From Bermanella sp034112345 (lineage in GTDB: Bacteria > Pseudomonadota > Gammaproteobacteria > Pseudomonadales > Oceanobacteraceae), in contig JAWUVN010000052.1 of assembly GCA_034112345.1 (NCBI GenBank), positions 1 to 36,841 of the forward strand: a stretch of DNA of 36,841 bases, given 5' to 3'. Positions 10,001 to 17,517 of this stretch are shown one piece after another. How positions within the stretch are numbered: position 1 is the stretch's first letter; the number at the start of each line of letters is the position of its first letter. The notes below the pieces were generated by a model. That model was not told the origin of the DNA, made no database searches, and saw only the letters and a list, made by a program, of their open reading frames with translations. A program made the position numbers and the translations under genes.

Positions 10001-10390
10001 TTCACCTCGAGCTCCACGTAAATCGTTCAAAACCGGTAGTAATACAACCGGTAAATCACGGTGGCCTAGCTTAATGTGATCTAAATAATTTGGCAGCTGC
10101 AGAATGGCCTGCATTAAGACTTCACGTGCTTCTGCAGGGTCACTGACAGAATCATCAATCATAGCTTGCGCCACGCCTTCCATCTCTTCTGCAAGCATGG
10201 CTGCGCCGTAGAACTCTACCATTTGTAGTGTTCCACGTACTTGATGCAAGTAAGTCAGACAGAATTTCATGCGAGCAGTATCGTCCGGAGACTCTACATA
10301 TGCCTCCAGCTCGTACTGTGCCTGTTTCAAGACTTCTTCAATCTCGCCTTTAACCCAATCAAGGGCTACATAATCATGGCGACCGCCCAT
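4022..10390 (-). CDS. chpA: ChpA (PilL), multi-Hpt CheA-type hybrid histidine kinase
   Basis: This is the 2122-residue central kinase of the type IV pilus chemosensory system; P. aeruginosa ChpA is somewhat longer. Seven Hpt-like modules precede the kinase. His is present at 49 (HQVRG), 735 and 894 (HTLKGS), 1202 and 1382 (HTFKGGAR). It is replaced by Met470 (MNLRGT) and Glu1036 (ETLEKGAQ) in modules 2 and 5. An acidic linker covers about 555-720. The CheA core follows: dimerisation from about 1515, ATPase with N-box HMLRNAVDHGLE (1702 on), DDGAGVN and GRGVGMDVV, CheW-like domain from about 1843, and a C-terminal receiver with Asp2052 in LLDIEMPRMDG and the KPF lysine. The ATG at 10390 has GGAG upstream. 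It lies 23 bp after pilK and overlaps chpB by one base. Confidence 0.97.
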   Translation of the reverse strand: MGGRHDYVALDWVKGEIEEVLKQAQYELEAYVESPDDTARMKFCLTYLHQVRGTLQMVEFYGAAMLAEEMEGVAQAMIDDSVSDPAEAREVLMQAILQLPNYLDHIKLGHRDLPVVLLPVLNDLRGARGESLLSETSLFQPTIKDSVPVSDQQRQQFSDKQFVDLTRKLRQMYQVALLGLLKGKDVEHNAEYLFKVTARLAKILKDTPAESLWLSAAAALEGIIQGGIPLNSGIKDSLKRLEPELKGLITNGSASFENTPEELLKNILFYVAKSSVSTARIEAVREEFDLYDALPTSAEVDADRDALSGPDKSTMGSVATALIEEIARLKDSLDILVQGKGAQSADLEELLPGFKQIGDTMGMLGLGIPRKVILDQFDALKTFVAEKKPANNTELMDIAGALLYVEASLVGLSDRFGGDTSTPEIVQLNDAQQVVLKESKNLVEQIKEKIVDYIKVSDLSLLGEAAELLMNLRGTLIMVPQVEAADISRSCSNILQKHVDSQDKPADLLMHALAEALSGIEYFLERLEESSHSVDLDILVRAREAILPYLSTSDLSPEDGVLDAEAIEDDLVEVDFGTEAADENSINDGNSDAIESIDFSVDLPDETINNDTSLITDEESSIKIELDDFDLETQEAKQLNSAFSESISELADQPVGDFEGDTINDAASDALDSVLESTSTNMLLDEDDDLIDDEIIEIFLEEAEEVLETIEEFWPIYKANQSDEEALSTTRRAFHTLKGSGRMVSAEDLGETAWSIENMFNRMIDNTIEVTPNFLSIVDYTITQIPSLIDSFKNRKPCTVNVSAIQEYAHALSKGDAVDSWQAPVSAEAISEESFTHDDSDASTENENIIDEALLEVFSQELQTHVAVVQNFINTAQEEDYKTPISDELQRAFHTLKGSAHMAHIENIADVAAVLENFARDLCAYHVETTAEIVHLLIRGKDLIDDGHIQLSNLDFSPIAGSQDLAADVQRLMAQLIGKFHESLGTSANQKVDPQVLSIFLSEGMDILTDAESLLERWETEPDNLQLLEAVIDEIETLEKGAQMAELLPVVALCEALNIACNKIMTDGLSPEHEIVNDIKLGHDGLLNMMDMVAASQAVLPENELISRLGGTSVQAKISGAIENNTESAALAEVIDNEISEIEQAPVDVIAEDIKSDIEPELLEIFLEEAEELVESISTSLDAWEQDSDNLLEVAELQRDLHTFKGGARMSEINAIGDLAHELEDLYEGLSLGKLTSNSQLFELLHICHDRLGDMVQALKQSKPIHSAPELITAIQLYLAGESLDLPETQTTQQPVKDQAAEKAVIELDNSITTQQLPTDVAADQPESISVKQMADDADAEIVEIFMEEAEELMEELDTHIKAWKAEPGNPEHNEAIQRVLHTFKGGARITGLSGLGDLAHDMETELNSRLVNNEQGDEALFQLLQSQYDVLMATIDSVQLWLAEGGQGPLGSNNAELIIDAAKHDLPIKVDDELVALEDATNVVPLHPKPEKAVDQKKAQTENQQTKRAGPQEMIKVPADLLDGLVNLAGETSISRGRLENQVTDFGYSLDDMDATLDRLKDQLRRLDMETEAQVLFRREQQGPDYEDFDPLEMDRYSQLQQLSRSLVESASDLIDIKSTLVNKTRDAETLLLQQSRVNTELQEGLMKTRMVPFARMVPRLRRIVRQVSSELGKQVELQVNNADGEMDRSVLERLISPLEHMLRNAVDHGLETTEGRITAGKPEVGSISIDLSRDGSDVVLRLVDDGAGVNLEKVRAKALERGLIEKGSKVSDQEVLQFILQAGFSTAEHVTQISGRGVGMDVVNSEIKQVGGTVVINSQTGVGTEFIVRLPFTVSVNRALMTKVGDALFAIPLNSIEGIVRVSTDNLRELYKQERPVYHYAGREYHLESLGRLLRDESQEKLPDSNVPMPVVLVRGAKPAAVQVDTLMGSREIVVKALGPQFNSVVGVSGGTILGDGSVVIILDLPNMMRNVTSIEYKQHMEIEHQVEAKIVAPVESSVVSVLVVDDSVTVRKVTTRLLERQGYEVRTAKDGVDAMATLQDYRPDVVLLDIEMPRMDGFEVATQMRHSSRLKDIPIIMITSRTGDKHKERAMAIGVTDYMGKPFQEDKLLGAITQLTETA

Positions 10391-10413
10391 AGTGGCTCCG
10401 CTATCCTGTTATT

Positions 10414-11292
10414 CTAATTTGATGTACGCTTTTTAAATGCCGTAATAGATTCACCCTTGATAGGTTCTAATTGCTCATGTTTCCAATCCACAACTTCTCC
10501 CATACCTATAACGAGTAAACCTCCAGGTGCTAATCGTTCCACTAATTGGTTCAATATTTCCTGTCGACGCCAGCGGCGAAAATAAATCAAAACATTTTGA
10601 CAATAAATGATATCTCGCGGAGTTTTGGCCACTTGATCTAATTGCAAAACATTCACCTGCGCAAAGCAGGTTTTTCTTTTTAAAGAATCTGTAATCGTAT
10701 AAAAACCGTTTGGTTCTTGCTGAAAGTAATGCCTAACATAATGCTCTGACATAGCCTCCAATCTACGAGAAGTAAATTCAGCTTTTCTTGCTTTGCTCAA
10801 AACTGGAATACTGATATCAGTACCCGTCACTAAAAAGCTCTGCTCATCTTCAAATGATCGCAAAATTTCGTTTGCCACCATAGCAAGGCTATAAACTTCC
10901 TCACCACTTGAACAACCAACACTCCAGATATCTAAAGGTGTTTTCTTCGTATAATTCGATTGATGCGTTGCTATATATTTTGCAACATAATCAAACGCTT
11001 CTGGATCGCGAAAGAAACGTGTTTCTTGGACTGTTAAGCTATCAATCAATTTTGCCCATTCAATTCTACCCATAGGCTCATGAACAATTTGATCGTAATA
11101 CTTTTGGTAATCATTCATGTCCACCTCACGCATTCTCTGCATTAAGCTGGATTGTAAAAATGACTTCCGATGTTCTGCTACAAAAATACCTGTTCGTGTT
11201 TCAAGCAACTCCCTCCAAAGAGAGAATTGCTGCTCGCTCATTTCAGGAAGGGCCTTTAAAGACCAGCCATGAGCGGGCGCATCATTCATCAT
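10414..11292 (-). CDS. pilK: PilK, CheR-type methyltransferase
   Basis: A SAM-dependent glutamate methyltransferase of the CheR family, expected to methylate the PilJ receptor in opposition to ChpB. It is 292 residues, the usual length. The N-terminal helical domain runs to about 85 and ends in SLTVQETRFFRDPEAF (about 85-100), the CheR 'TxFFR' motif. The SAM-binding loop is WSVGCSSGEEVYSLAM (123-138). IIYCQNVLIYF and LAPGGLLVIGMGE form the rest of the Rossmann core. It starts 4 bp after the pilJ stop, so translation is probably coupled, and is followed by chpA. The call rests on both motif and position. Confidence 0.95.
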   Translation of the reverse strand: MMNDAPAHGWSLKALPEMSEQQFSLWRELLETRTGIFVAEHRKSFLQSSLMQRMREVDMNDYQKYYDQIVHEPMGRIEWAKLIDSLTVQETRFFRDPEAFDYVAKYIATHQSNYTKKTPLDIWSVGCSSGEEVYSLAMVANEILRSFEDEQSFLVTGTDISIPVLSKARKAEFTSRRLEAMSEHYVRHYFQQEPNGFYTITDSLKRKTCFAQVNVLQLDQVAKTPRDIIYCQNVLIYFRRWRRQEILNQLVERLAPGGLLVIGMGEVVDWKHEQLEPIKGESITAFKKRTSN

Positions 11293-11296
11293 CTAA

Positions 11297-13330
11297 TTAA
11301 ACGTTAGATTCAGGTAGTTTGAAGCCAGCAACCGATTCACGTAATTTCGTCGCCATCTCTGCTAGGTTACCGATCGACTTAGCAGTCGCGGTAGTACCAG
11401 CTGAGGTTTGCGATGTAATCTCTTGTATTACGTTCATCGTATTTGAGATATGACCTGCGGAAGATGCCTGCTGACGAGCAGCGTTCGAGATATTTTGTAT
11501 CAAGTCCGCAAGGTTTTTAGATACGGTTTCGATTTCTTCAAGAGCAACACCCGCATCCTGCGCTAAGCGAGCACCACGTACCACTTCGGCCGTTGTATGT
11601 TCCATCGAAATAACCGCTTCGTTTGTATCATTCTGGATCGTTTTAACCAGTGCTTCAATCTGCTTGGTTGCTGCTGCTGAACGTTCAGCTAGACGCTGTA
11701 CTTCATCCGCAACTACCGCAAAGCCTCGACCTGCATCGCCGGCCATAGATGCCTGGATTGCAGCGTTAAGAGATAGAATGTTTGTTTGGTCGGCGATGTC
11801 GTTGATCAAGGAAATGATGTCACCAATTTCCTGTGAAGATTCACCCAGACGTTTGATACGTTTTGATGTTTCTTGAATCTGCTCACGGATGTTATCCATG
11901 CCGTTGATCGTTGCTTGTACCACTTCAGCACCTTTGTTTGCGATCGTTACTGATCGCTCCGCCACCGAGGTAGACTCTGATGCGTTTGAAGATACTTGGT
12001 CGATGGATACAGCCATCTCGTTGATCGCAGCCGATGCACCAGCAATTTCTTGTGCTTGGTGTTCTGCAGCGTCAGCTAGATGCATCGCTGTAGACTGTGT
12101 TTCTTGAGCAACCGATGCTACCTCTAACGCTGTTTCATTAATCGCGGTTACTAGTGCACGCATTTGGTCGATCGCGAAGTTGATGGAGTCAGCAATCGCA
12201 CCAGTAAAGTCTTCTGTTACTGTTGCCTGCGTGGTTAAGTCACCATCAGCTAGGTCAGCCAGTTCATCAAGTAAACGAAGGATCGCCATTTGGTTAGCTT
12301 CGTTTTTGGTTTCTTCTTCTTTCAATGTACGCTGAGTATCTTGGTAAGATACGTAACCCACACCACCAAGCATGGCTAAACCGATAATCGCCAATAAGTA
12401 ACCAGTAGTTTGTAAAAGCGTCCAAGAGCTAGAACGCTGTTCATGACGCTCGGTCAACGCAGAAGTTTTTGTTAGCAGTGTTTGTGACTGGCTAAATATG
12501 TTGTTTGCCGATTCACGTACCTGGAATAACTCAGGTGATGTTTCTAAAATTTCATCTACCGAACCTGCTACGAATTCAAACAATTCCGAGATTTCAGCAA
12601 GCGAGTCAATCGCTTCATCATCAGTAACGGGTTGAATATGCATCGCAACGTTACCTTCGACCATGCCGTTCAGTACTCGACCGAATAAGTTAGCATCTCG
12701 ACCAAAGCTGTCCGCCGCCATTACCGCATCATCACCACCAGATAATACTTTGTTAACTGATCGTACAATACGTTCTGCTAACCATGATTGACGCTGTGCT
12801 ACCGCTACCTGCTCGGCTGGAGCATCGTTATCAAGCAATATCTCTACAACTTCATCATATTCAACCTGAAGCTGTGGAATCGTTTCAGATAATGTTGCTG
12901 CTACTTCGTGTAGAGAAAGTACGGTGTCTTGTGTCTCTAATATTCTATCGGCAGATCCACGCACATCACCCCAAAGTTCTTGAAGTTCATTAATCCCTTC
13001 AACTGGGCTAGGCGGAAGACCTGTTGCTTCATTACCTTCAACAATGTATCCCCAACGTGTTTCGAAGTTGGTTCGAGCAGAACGTAAAAGACGAAACGCT
13101 TCTTCTTTACCCGCTGCAGCTTCCACGGCATTTTTTGCCACCTGCTGAGAAAGTACTCGGAGCTCACCTGAGTGAGAGATGTATTCAGCGTCTTGGTCGG
13201 TTTTATACTGTACGAATACGGTAATACCTAAGAAGGCCAAAATGAACACGACAAACGCGATGATAAAACCTAATCGCGCGGTGTTATTTAAGAGTATCGA
13301 CAGGATTGCACTGCCTGGGCTAGCTTTCAT
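11297..13330 (-). CDS. pilJ: PilJ, type IV pilus methyl-accepting chemoreceptor
   Basis: This inner-membrane receptor is thought to sense pilin or surface contact and to signal through PilI to ChpA. It is 677 residues. One membrane segment lies at about 20-41 and a second at about 305-328, enclosing a periplasmic domain of about 260 residues with two PilJ-type helical repeats. A HAMP-like linker (about 330-400) and the coiled-coil signalling domain follow. The kinase-contact hairpin is QTNILSLNAAIQASMAGDAG (about 512-531), continuing GRGFAVVADEVQRLA. Ala replaces the classical Glu in 'AAIEAA' (here AAIQAS). A GGAGA lies about 11 bp before the ATG. It is the only receptor in the cluster, between pilI and pilK. 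Confidence 0.96.
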   Translation of the reverse strand: MKASPGSAILSILLNNTARLGFIIAFVVFILAFLGITVFVQYKTDQDAEYISHSGELRVLSQQVAKNAVEAAAGKEEAFRLLRSARTNFETRWGYIVEGNEATGLPPSPVEGINELQELWGDVRGSADRILETQDTVLSLHEVAATLSETIPQLQVEYDEVVEILLDNDAPAEQVAVAQRQSWLAERIVRSVNKVLSGGDDAVMAADSFGRDANLFGRVLNGMVEGNVAMHIQPVTDDEAIDSLAEISELFEFVAGSVDEILETSPELFQVRESANNIFSQSQTLLTKTSALTERHEQRSSSWTLLQTTGYLLAIIGLAMLGGVGYVSYQDTQRTLKEEETKNEANQMAILRLLDELADLADGDLTTQATVTEDFTGAIADSINFAIDQMRALVTAINETALEVASVAQETQSTAMHLADAAEHQAQEIAGASAAINEMAVSIDQVSSNASESTSVAERSVTIANKGAEVVQATINGMDNIREQIQETSKRIKRLGESSQEIGDIISLINDIADQTNILSLNAAIQASMAGDAGRGFAVVADEVQRLAERSAAATKQIEALVKTIQNDTNEAVISMEHTTAEVVRGARLAQDAGVALEEIETVSKNLADLIQNISNAARQQASSAGHISNTMNVIQEITSQTSAGTTATAKSIGNLAEMATKLRESVAGFKLPESNV

Positions 13331-13411
13331 GGTGTTGATTTCTCCGCAACCGTAACTTCGTATAATTATTATTAAATTTATAGCAATTCAAAGGTGCTTG
13401 AAAAGCAAATA

Positions 13412-13939
13412 CTATACAGCAATATCCATATATTGCTGATCTTCAACCAAGGCATCAAAACTGAACACTGGCCAATCTTCTCCGTCCCTTGTATAGGAAT
13501 CAGAAATGAAAGGCTTAGCTGCCTTAGGAATACTTATGTTTGAGGATGTATTTTTCGACTCGACTGAAAAGTACTGCATACCCAGTACCGCATCCACAAC
13601 CAAGCCGTTCAAAACATCCCCTTTTTCAATGATAAGAGTTCGTTTAGTACGCTGAGATGCCGCTCGACCACCTAAAAAAGCAGCCAAGTCCATCACCGGT
13701 ATTAAGCGACCACGTACATTAGCCACACCCTGAACCCAATGCTTAACACCTGGAACTTGTGTGAGCTTAGGTGCAGTCAAAATTTCACTGACATCCGACA
13801 TAGGAGCAACATATCGCTGCCCAGCCAAAACAAACCCTACTCCACGCCAATATTCAACGGCTTCTGCCTTTGAAGGCAAGTCGGCCGCATGAGCACGGCA
13901 GCGTTTTGCAATGTCATGTAGAAGCGTAAAAGGCGTCAT
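13412..13939 (-). CDS. pilI: PilI, CheW-like adaptor
   Basis: The coupling protein between the PilJ receptor and the ChpA kinase. It is 175 residues. The CheW fold is recognisable in YWRGVGFVLAGQRYVAPMSDVSEI, then VKHWVQGVANVRGRLIPVMDLAAFLG (about 65-90), which carries the CheW 'GVANVRGxxxPVxDL' signature. RTLIIEKGDVLNGLVVDAVLGM follows. It starts 14 bp downstream of pilH and is followed by pilJ across an 81-bp gap. Position and motif agree with PilI of Pseudomonas. Confidence 0.95.
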   Translation of the reverse strand: MTPFTLLHDIAKRCRAHAADLPSKAEAVEYWRGVGFVLAGQRYVAPMSDVSEILTAPKLTQVPGVKHWVQGVANVRGRLIPVMDLAAFLGGRAASQRTKRTLIIEKGDVLNGLVVDAVLGMQYFSVESKNTSSNISIPKAAKPFISDSYTRDGEDWPVFSFDALVEDQQYMDIAV

Positions 13940-13953
13940 ATAAAATCTCTAAT

Positions 13954-14322
13954 CTATTCGCCAGCAATAACGCTGTTAATGGTTTCAGCCAACTGATTCT
14001 CAGTGACAGGTTTAACTAAATAACCTTTCGCACCTTGACGCTGACCCCATACTTTATCGGTTTCCTGATCTTTCGTTGTTACGATGATCACAGGAATTCC
14101 TGCTGTTTTATCGTCTTTAGTTAATTGACGAGTTGCCTGAAAACCATTTAGCCCAGGCATAACGATGTCCATTAATACAACATCTGGTAACTCTTCACGG
14201 GCCAACGCCACGCCGTCTGCACCGTTTTCAGCGGTCAGTACTTCAAAACCCTTTGCTTCTAGCATGGATTTCAATGTAAATGTTTCGGTTGGCGAGTCAT
14301 CAACAATTAGCACGCGAGCCAT
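13954..14322 (-). CDS. pilH: PilH, single-domain response regulator
   Basis: A 122-residue CheY-like receiver with no output domain. The acidic pair is Asp8-Asp9 (VLIVDDS), the phospho-acceptor is Asp52 in VVLMDIVMPGLNG, the Thr is in IIVTTKD and the conserved Lys is in LVKPV. In Pseudomonas, PilH takes phosphate from ChpA and antagonises PilG, promoting retraction-linked control and lowering cAMP signalling. GAGGT stands 5 bp before the ATG. It follows pilG by 40 bp in the same operon. PilG and PilH were told apart by gene order and by the MARVLIVDDS start typical of PilH. Confidence 0.95.
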   Translation of the reverse strand: MARVLIVDDSPTETFTLKSMLEAKGFEVLTAENGADGVALAREELPDVVLMDIVMPGLNGFQATRQLTKDDKTAGIPVIIVTTKDQETDKVWGQRQGAKGYLVKPVTENQLAETINSVIAGE

Positions 14323-14362
14323 AAAAACCTCAATTTCTTAATCTGTTCAATAAGGCAACGCA

Positions 14363-14743
14363 TCACTTAACGTGATTGCGAATTGCCCCTAATAATTCAT
14401 CTTTACTAAATGGTTTGGTTAGATACTGGTCTGAACCAACAATGCGGCCTTTGGCCTTATCAAATAATCCGTCTTTGCTGGACAGCATAACTACCGGAGT
14501 ATTCTTAAAATTAGAATTATTTTTAATTAATGCGCAGGTTTGATAACCATCTAATCGAGGCATCATAATATCAACAAATATGATTTCAGGGTGATTATCT
14601 GCAATCTTGGCAAGAGCATCAAAACCATCCGTTGCAGTAATCACATTGCAACCTACTTTCTTCAATAAGGTTTCAGCGGTTCGGCGAATGGTTTTACTAT
14701 CGTCGATTACCATTACCTTAATATTTTCGAAATTGTCCGCCAT
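14363..14743 (-). CDS. pilG: PilG, single-domain response regulator
   Basis: A 126-residue CheY-like receiver and the first gene of the Chp operon. The acidic residues are in VMVIDDSKTIRR (about 10-21), the acceptor is Asp58 in IIFVDIMMPRLDG, the Ser/Thr is in VVMLSSKDG and the Lys is in LTKPF. In Pseudomonas, PilG promotes pilus extension through the PilB side and stimulates adenylate cyclase CyaB. The 188-bp gap to the divergent gshB must hold the operon promoter, but no convincing -35/-10 pair was found there. The Shine-Dalgarno is weak (AGGCTG). Confidence 0.94.
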   Translation of the reverse strand: MADNFENIKVMVIDDSKTIRRTAETLLKKVGCNVITATDGFDALAKIADNHPEIIFVDIMMPRLDGYQTCALIKNNSNFKNTPVVMLSSKDGLFDKAKGRIVGSDQYLTKPFSKDELLGAIRNHVK

Positions 14744-14931
14744 AAATCAGCCTATTGCCGGTCGTTTAATCAGTCTTATTTTTTTGTGGGTATTACTTAG
14801 CAGCCCTTTGTAACACACTCAGCGTTGGCATTCTAGAGCCACTTTAACACCACACCGAAATCTCAAGGGTCGTTTTTACGTAATTAAAGGGTACAATACC
14901 AACAGTTTTTATTATTTTAGGCGAATTTTTT

Positions 14932-15888
14932 ATGTCAATTAAACTTGGTATTGTGATGGACCCTATTGAAGCAATCACCTTCAAAAAGGATACGTCTATT
15001 GCATTGCTTGATGCAGCACAACGCAAGGGATGGGAGCTTTTTTATATGGAGCAATCCGACCTAGCACTTGAGCAAGGTCGAGCAATGGCGAGTATGACCA
15101 AGCTAACAGTGAGCATGGATCCAGAAAACTGGTTCACTAAGGGCGAAACTTTTTATCAGCCACTTTGTGAACTAGACACTGTTTTAATGCGCACTGATCC
15201 TCCATTTGATAATGAATATATTTACAGTACTTATATATTGGAGCGCGCAGAAAAAGAGGGGACATTGATTATCAATAATCCTCGAAGCCTTAGAGACTGT
15301 AACGAAAAAGTCTTTGCCACTGAATTCCCACAGTGCTGCCCCGAAGTATTAGTTACCAAAGATGCTGCTAGATTAAAAGCATTCCACAAAACTCACCAAG
15401 ATGTGATTTTCAAACCGCTAGACGGTATGGGTGGCTCTTCAATATTCCGCCTGAAACACGATGACCCAAATATCAGCGTGATCATCGAAGTACTAACTAA
15501 ATTTGGCAAAGAAACCATCATGGCTCAAAAATACATCCCTGAAATTAAACAGGGAGACAAACGTATTTTAATGATTGATGGCGAGCCCGTATCTCACGCC
15601 TTAGCACGCATCCCTCAAGATGGGGAAACTCGCGGAAATATCGCAGCTGGCGGTAGAGGCGTGACACAACCATTAACTGAACGAGATTTATGGATCGCTA
15701 AACAAATCGGCCCCACCCTTAAAGAGAAAGGATTAGTTTTTGTAGGCCTGGATGTAATTGGCGACTACTTAACCGAAATCAATGTCACCAGCCCAACCTG
15801 TGTAAGAGAGATCAGTCGCGACAGCAATCAAGATGTTGCAATGATGCTGATGGATGCTGTTGAAAAACGCCTAAACCAAGCAAAATAA
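14932..15888 (+). CDS. gshB: Glutathione synthetase
   Basis: GshB joins gamma-glutamylcysteine and glycine with ATP to make glutathione. It is 318 residues, as in the family. The ATP-grasp fold shows the Gly-rich lid loop VIFKPLDGMGGSS (158-170), the phosphate and Mg-binding GDKRILMIDGEP block, ARIPQDGETRGNIAAGGRG and the C-terminal Mg ligands in EINVTSPTCVREI. The N-terminus (MSIKLGIVMDPIEAI) is the family norm, and AGGCGA lies about 8 bp upstream. It is divergent from pilG and heads a co-directional set with tonB3 and yqgE, as in Pseudomonas. Confidence 0.97.
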   Translation: MSIKLGIVMDPIEAITFKKDTSIALLDAAQRKGWELFYMEQSDLALEQGRAMASMTKLTVSMDPENWFTKGETFYQPLCELDTVLMRTDPPFDNEYIYSTYILERAEKEGTLIINNPRSLRDCNEKVFATEFPQCCPEVLVTKDAARLKAFHKTHQDVIFKPLDGMGGSSIFRLKHDDPNISVIIEVLTKFGKETIMAQKYIPEIKQGDKRILMIDGEPVSHALARIPQDGETRGNIAAGGRGVTQPLTERDLWIAKQIGPTLKEKGLVFVGLDVIGDYLTEINVTSPTCVREISRDSNQDVAMMLMDAVEKRLNQAK

Positions 15889-15905
15889 GTCGTTCCTTCA
15901 CCTAA

Positions 15906-15927
15906 TCACCCATTGAAAAATGGGTGA
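15906..15927 (+). terminator. Hairpin with GAAA loop after gshB (weak terminator)
   Basis: TCACCCATT (15906-15914), loop GAAA, AATGGGTGA (15919-15927). The 9-bp stem is perfect, but GCAAAACTC follows instead of a U-run. It could end part of the gshB transcript or protect its 3' end, leaving the downstream genes partly linked. Confidence 0.45.
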
Positions 15928-16027
15928 GCAAAACTCCCCTATGATAAAAGCCTCGATTTTCTTAAGATTGCCGTGGCCAATAGGCCCTGCAAGTGGCAAA
16001 ATAGCGCGATCAATTTGAGAGCACATC

Positions 16028-16903
16028 ATGAGCCAAGCAGTCGCCGTTAACGATTACGATCGTTTTAGTTTTGCCATATTCATGGCTGCTGTCATACATC
16101 TATTAATTGTATTTGGTATTGGCTTTGGACTTCCTGACAAACAATCTAGCGCCACCACCCTAGACGTCACATTGGCTCAAAGCCACCAAGATAAAGCACC
16201 CGAAGAAGCCGACTACCTTGCCCAAGCCAATCAAGAAGGCAGTGGCACATTAAAAGAACGCGCTGAAATGACCACTACCGAACTTGCCGATTACGCTGCT
16301 GAAGAAATTCAAAAAACACAACAACTGAAGCAAACAGCCAGCGCACCAAAACCAAGCCTACAAAACTACAAAGCTATCACAAGCCTTTACGGTGAGTTTA
16401 ATATTGAAAGTCACCGCCTTGAACAAGACCTTAAAGCACTAGACCTGCCAGAAGGGGAAGCCAAAAGCTTCCTAGAGCGCAGCTTAGAAATTGCTAGCCT
16501 ACAAGCCAAGCTAGACTATGACCGCCAAATGCTAACAAAAGCGCCTCGCACCAGACGCTTAACCGCTACTTCAACCCGTCGTAGCTCAGATGCCTTATAT
16601 ATGAACCAATGGTTACGAAAAATAGAAAACATTGGTAACACCAACTACCCCAACGAAGCTAAAAAACAAAATATCAGTGGCAAGTTACGCTTATTAGTAG
16701 CAATTAAAGCCGATGGTACAATTCATCAACTGAAGGTGCTTGAGTCATCTGGCCATAAAGTACTTGATGATGCGGCTAAAAATATCGTTCGACTCGCATC
16801 GCCTTTCGCTCCATTCTCTGAAGAAATGCGAAAAGATGCTGAAGTATTAGAAATCATTCGTACATGGCAATTTGGCAATAATTTATTCGCGACCAATATT
16901 TAA
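16028..16903 (+). CDS. tonB3: TonB-family energy transducer (TonB3-like)
   Basis: This 291-residue protein has one N-terminal membrane segment (about 14-35), a long charged helical linker, and a C-terminal TonB domain (about 195-290) with NYPNEAKKQNISGKLRLLVAIKADGTI and a final RTWQF segment. The usual Pro-rich spacer of TonB is absent; the linker is Gln/Glu/Lys-rich instead. Position between gshB and yqgE matches P. aeruginosa tonB3, which is known to be needed for twitching motility and pilus assembly rather than iron uptake. That role here is inferred from context: the window also carries the Chp cluster and pilTU. It is followed 3 bp later by yqgE. Confidence 0.88.
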   Translation: MSQAVAVNDYDRFSFAIFMAAVIHLLIVFGIGFGLPDKQSSATTLDVTLAQSHQDKAPEEADYLAQANQEGSGTLKERAEMTTTELADYAAEEIQKTQQLKQTASAPKPSLQNYKAITSLYGEFNIESHRLEQDLKALDLPEGEAKSFLERSLEIASLQAKLDYDRQMLTKAPRTRRLTATSTRRSSDALYMNQWLRKIENIGNTNYPNEAKKQNISGKLRLLVAIKADGTIHQLKVLESSGHKVLDDAAKNIVRLASPFAPFSEEMRKDAEVLEIIRTWQFGNNLFATNI

Positions 16904-16906
16904 TTT

Positions 16907-17464
16907 ATGAACTCGGCAAACAACTTAAAAAATCATTTTTTACTGGCTATGCCTCAACTAAATGACCCTTACTTTGGCCAAAGCGTCTGCTATATCTGTG
17001 ACCACAACGAACACGGCTCTATGGGCTTAGTAATTAACAAGCCAATTGGCATCAGCCTAGATGATATTCTTTCTGAATTAGATATTACCGTAACAAAGAA
17101 AACCGACCACACCATTATGCAAGGTGGGCCAGTGAGTCCTGAACAAGGCTTTGTATTATATGAAGGCCACTATGATAATGTTGAAAACACTGAAATAAGT
17201 AGCAATATTCGACTAAGCACTTCCAAAGAAATTTTAACCGAAATTGCCACTGGCAAAGGCCCTGATCAACTTGTGATATGCCTAGGTTATGCAGGCTGGG
17301 AAGCTGGACAACTTGAAGAAGAAATCGCTGATAATGTATGGCTAACTATAGAAGCGGATGAACAGCTTTTGTTTCATACGCCAGTAAGCGATATTGCATC
17401 AAAAGCTGCCAGAAAGATCGGGGTTGATATTAATTTACTCACAACTCAATCTGGTCACGCGTAA
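16907..17464 (+). CDS. yqgE: YqgE/AlgH family protein (DUF179)
   Basis: A 185-residue YqgE/AlgH-family cytosolic protein. The signature is LKNHFLLAMPQLNDPYFGQSV at the N-terminus, then HGSMGLVINKP (about 36-46), IMQGGPVSPEQGFVLY, and VICLGYAGWEAGQLEEEI. The biochemical function is unknown; the name AlgH comes from an alginate regulator in Pseudomonas. The ATG begins 3 bp after the tonB3 stop with no Shine-Dalgarno, so translation is probably coupled. It is adjacent to ruvX, the classic yqgE-yqgF pairing. Confidence 0.95.
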   Translation: MNSANNLKNHFLLAMPQLNDPYFGQSVCYICDHNEHGSMGLVINKPIGISLDDILSELDITVTKKTDHTIMQGGPVSPEQGFVLYEGHYDNVENTEISSNIRLSTSKEILTEIATGKGPDQLVICLGYAGWEAGQLEEEIADNVWLTIEADEQLLFHTPVSDIASKAARKIGVDINLLTTQSGHA

Positions 17465-17517
17465 GTATTTAAAATAGAAATTTCAATCATCCAATATAAA
17501 TAGCTTTAGGATATTAA

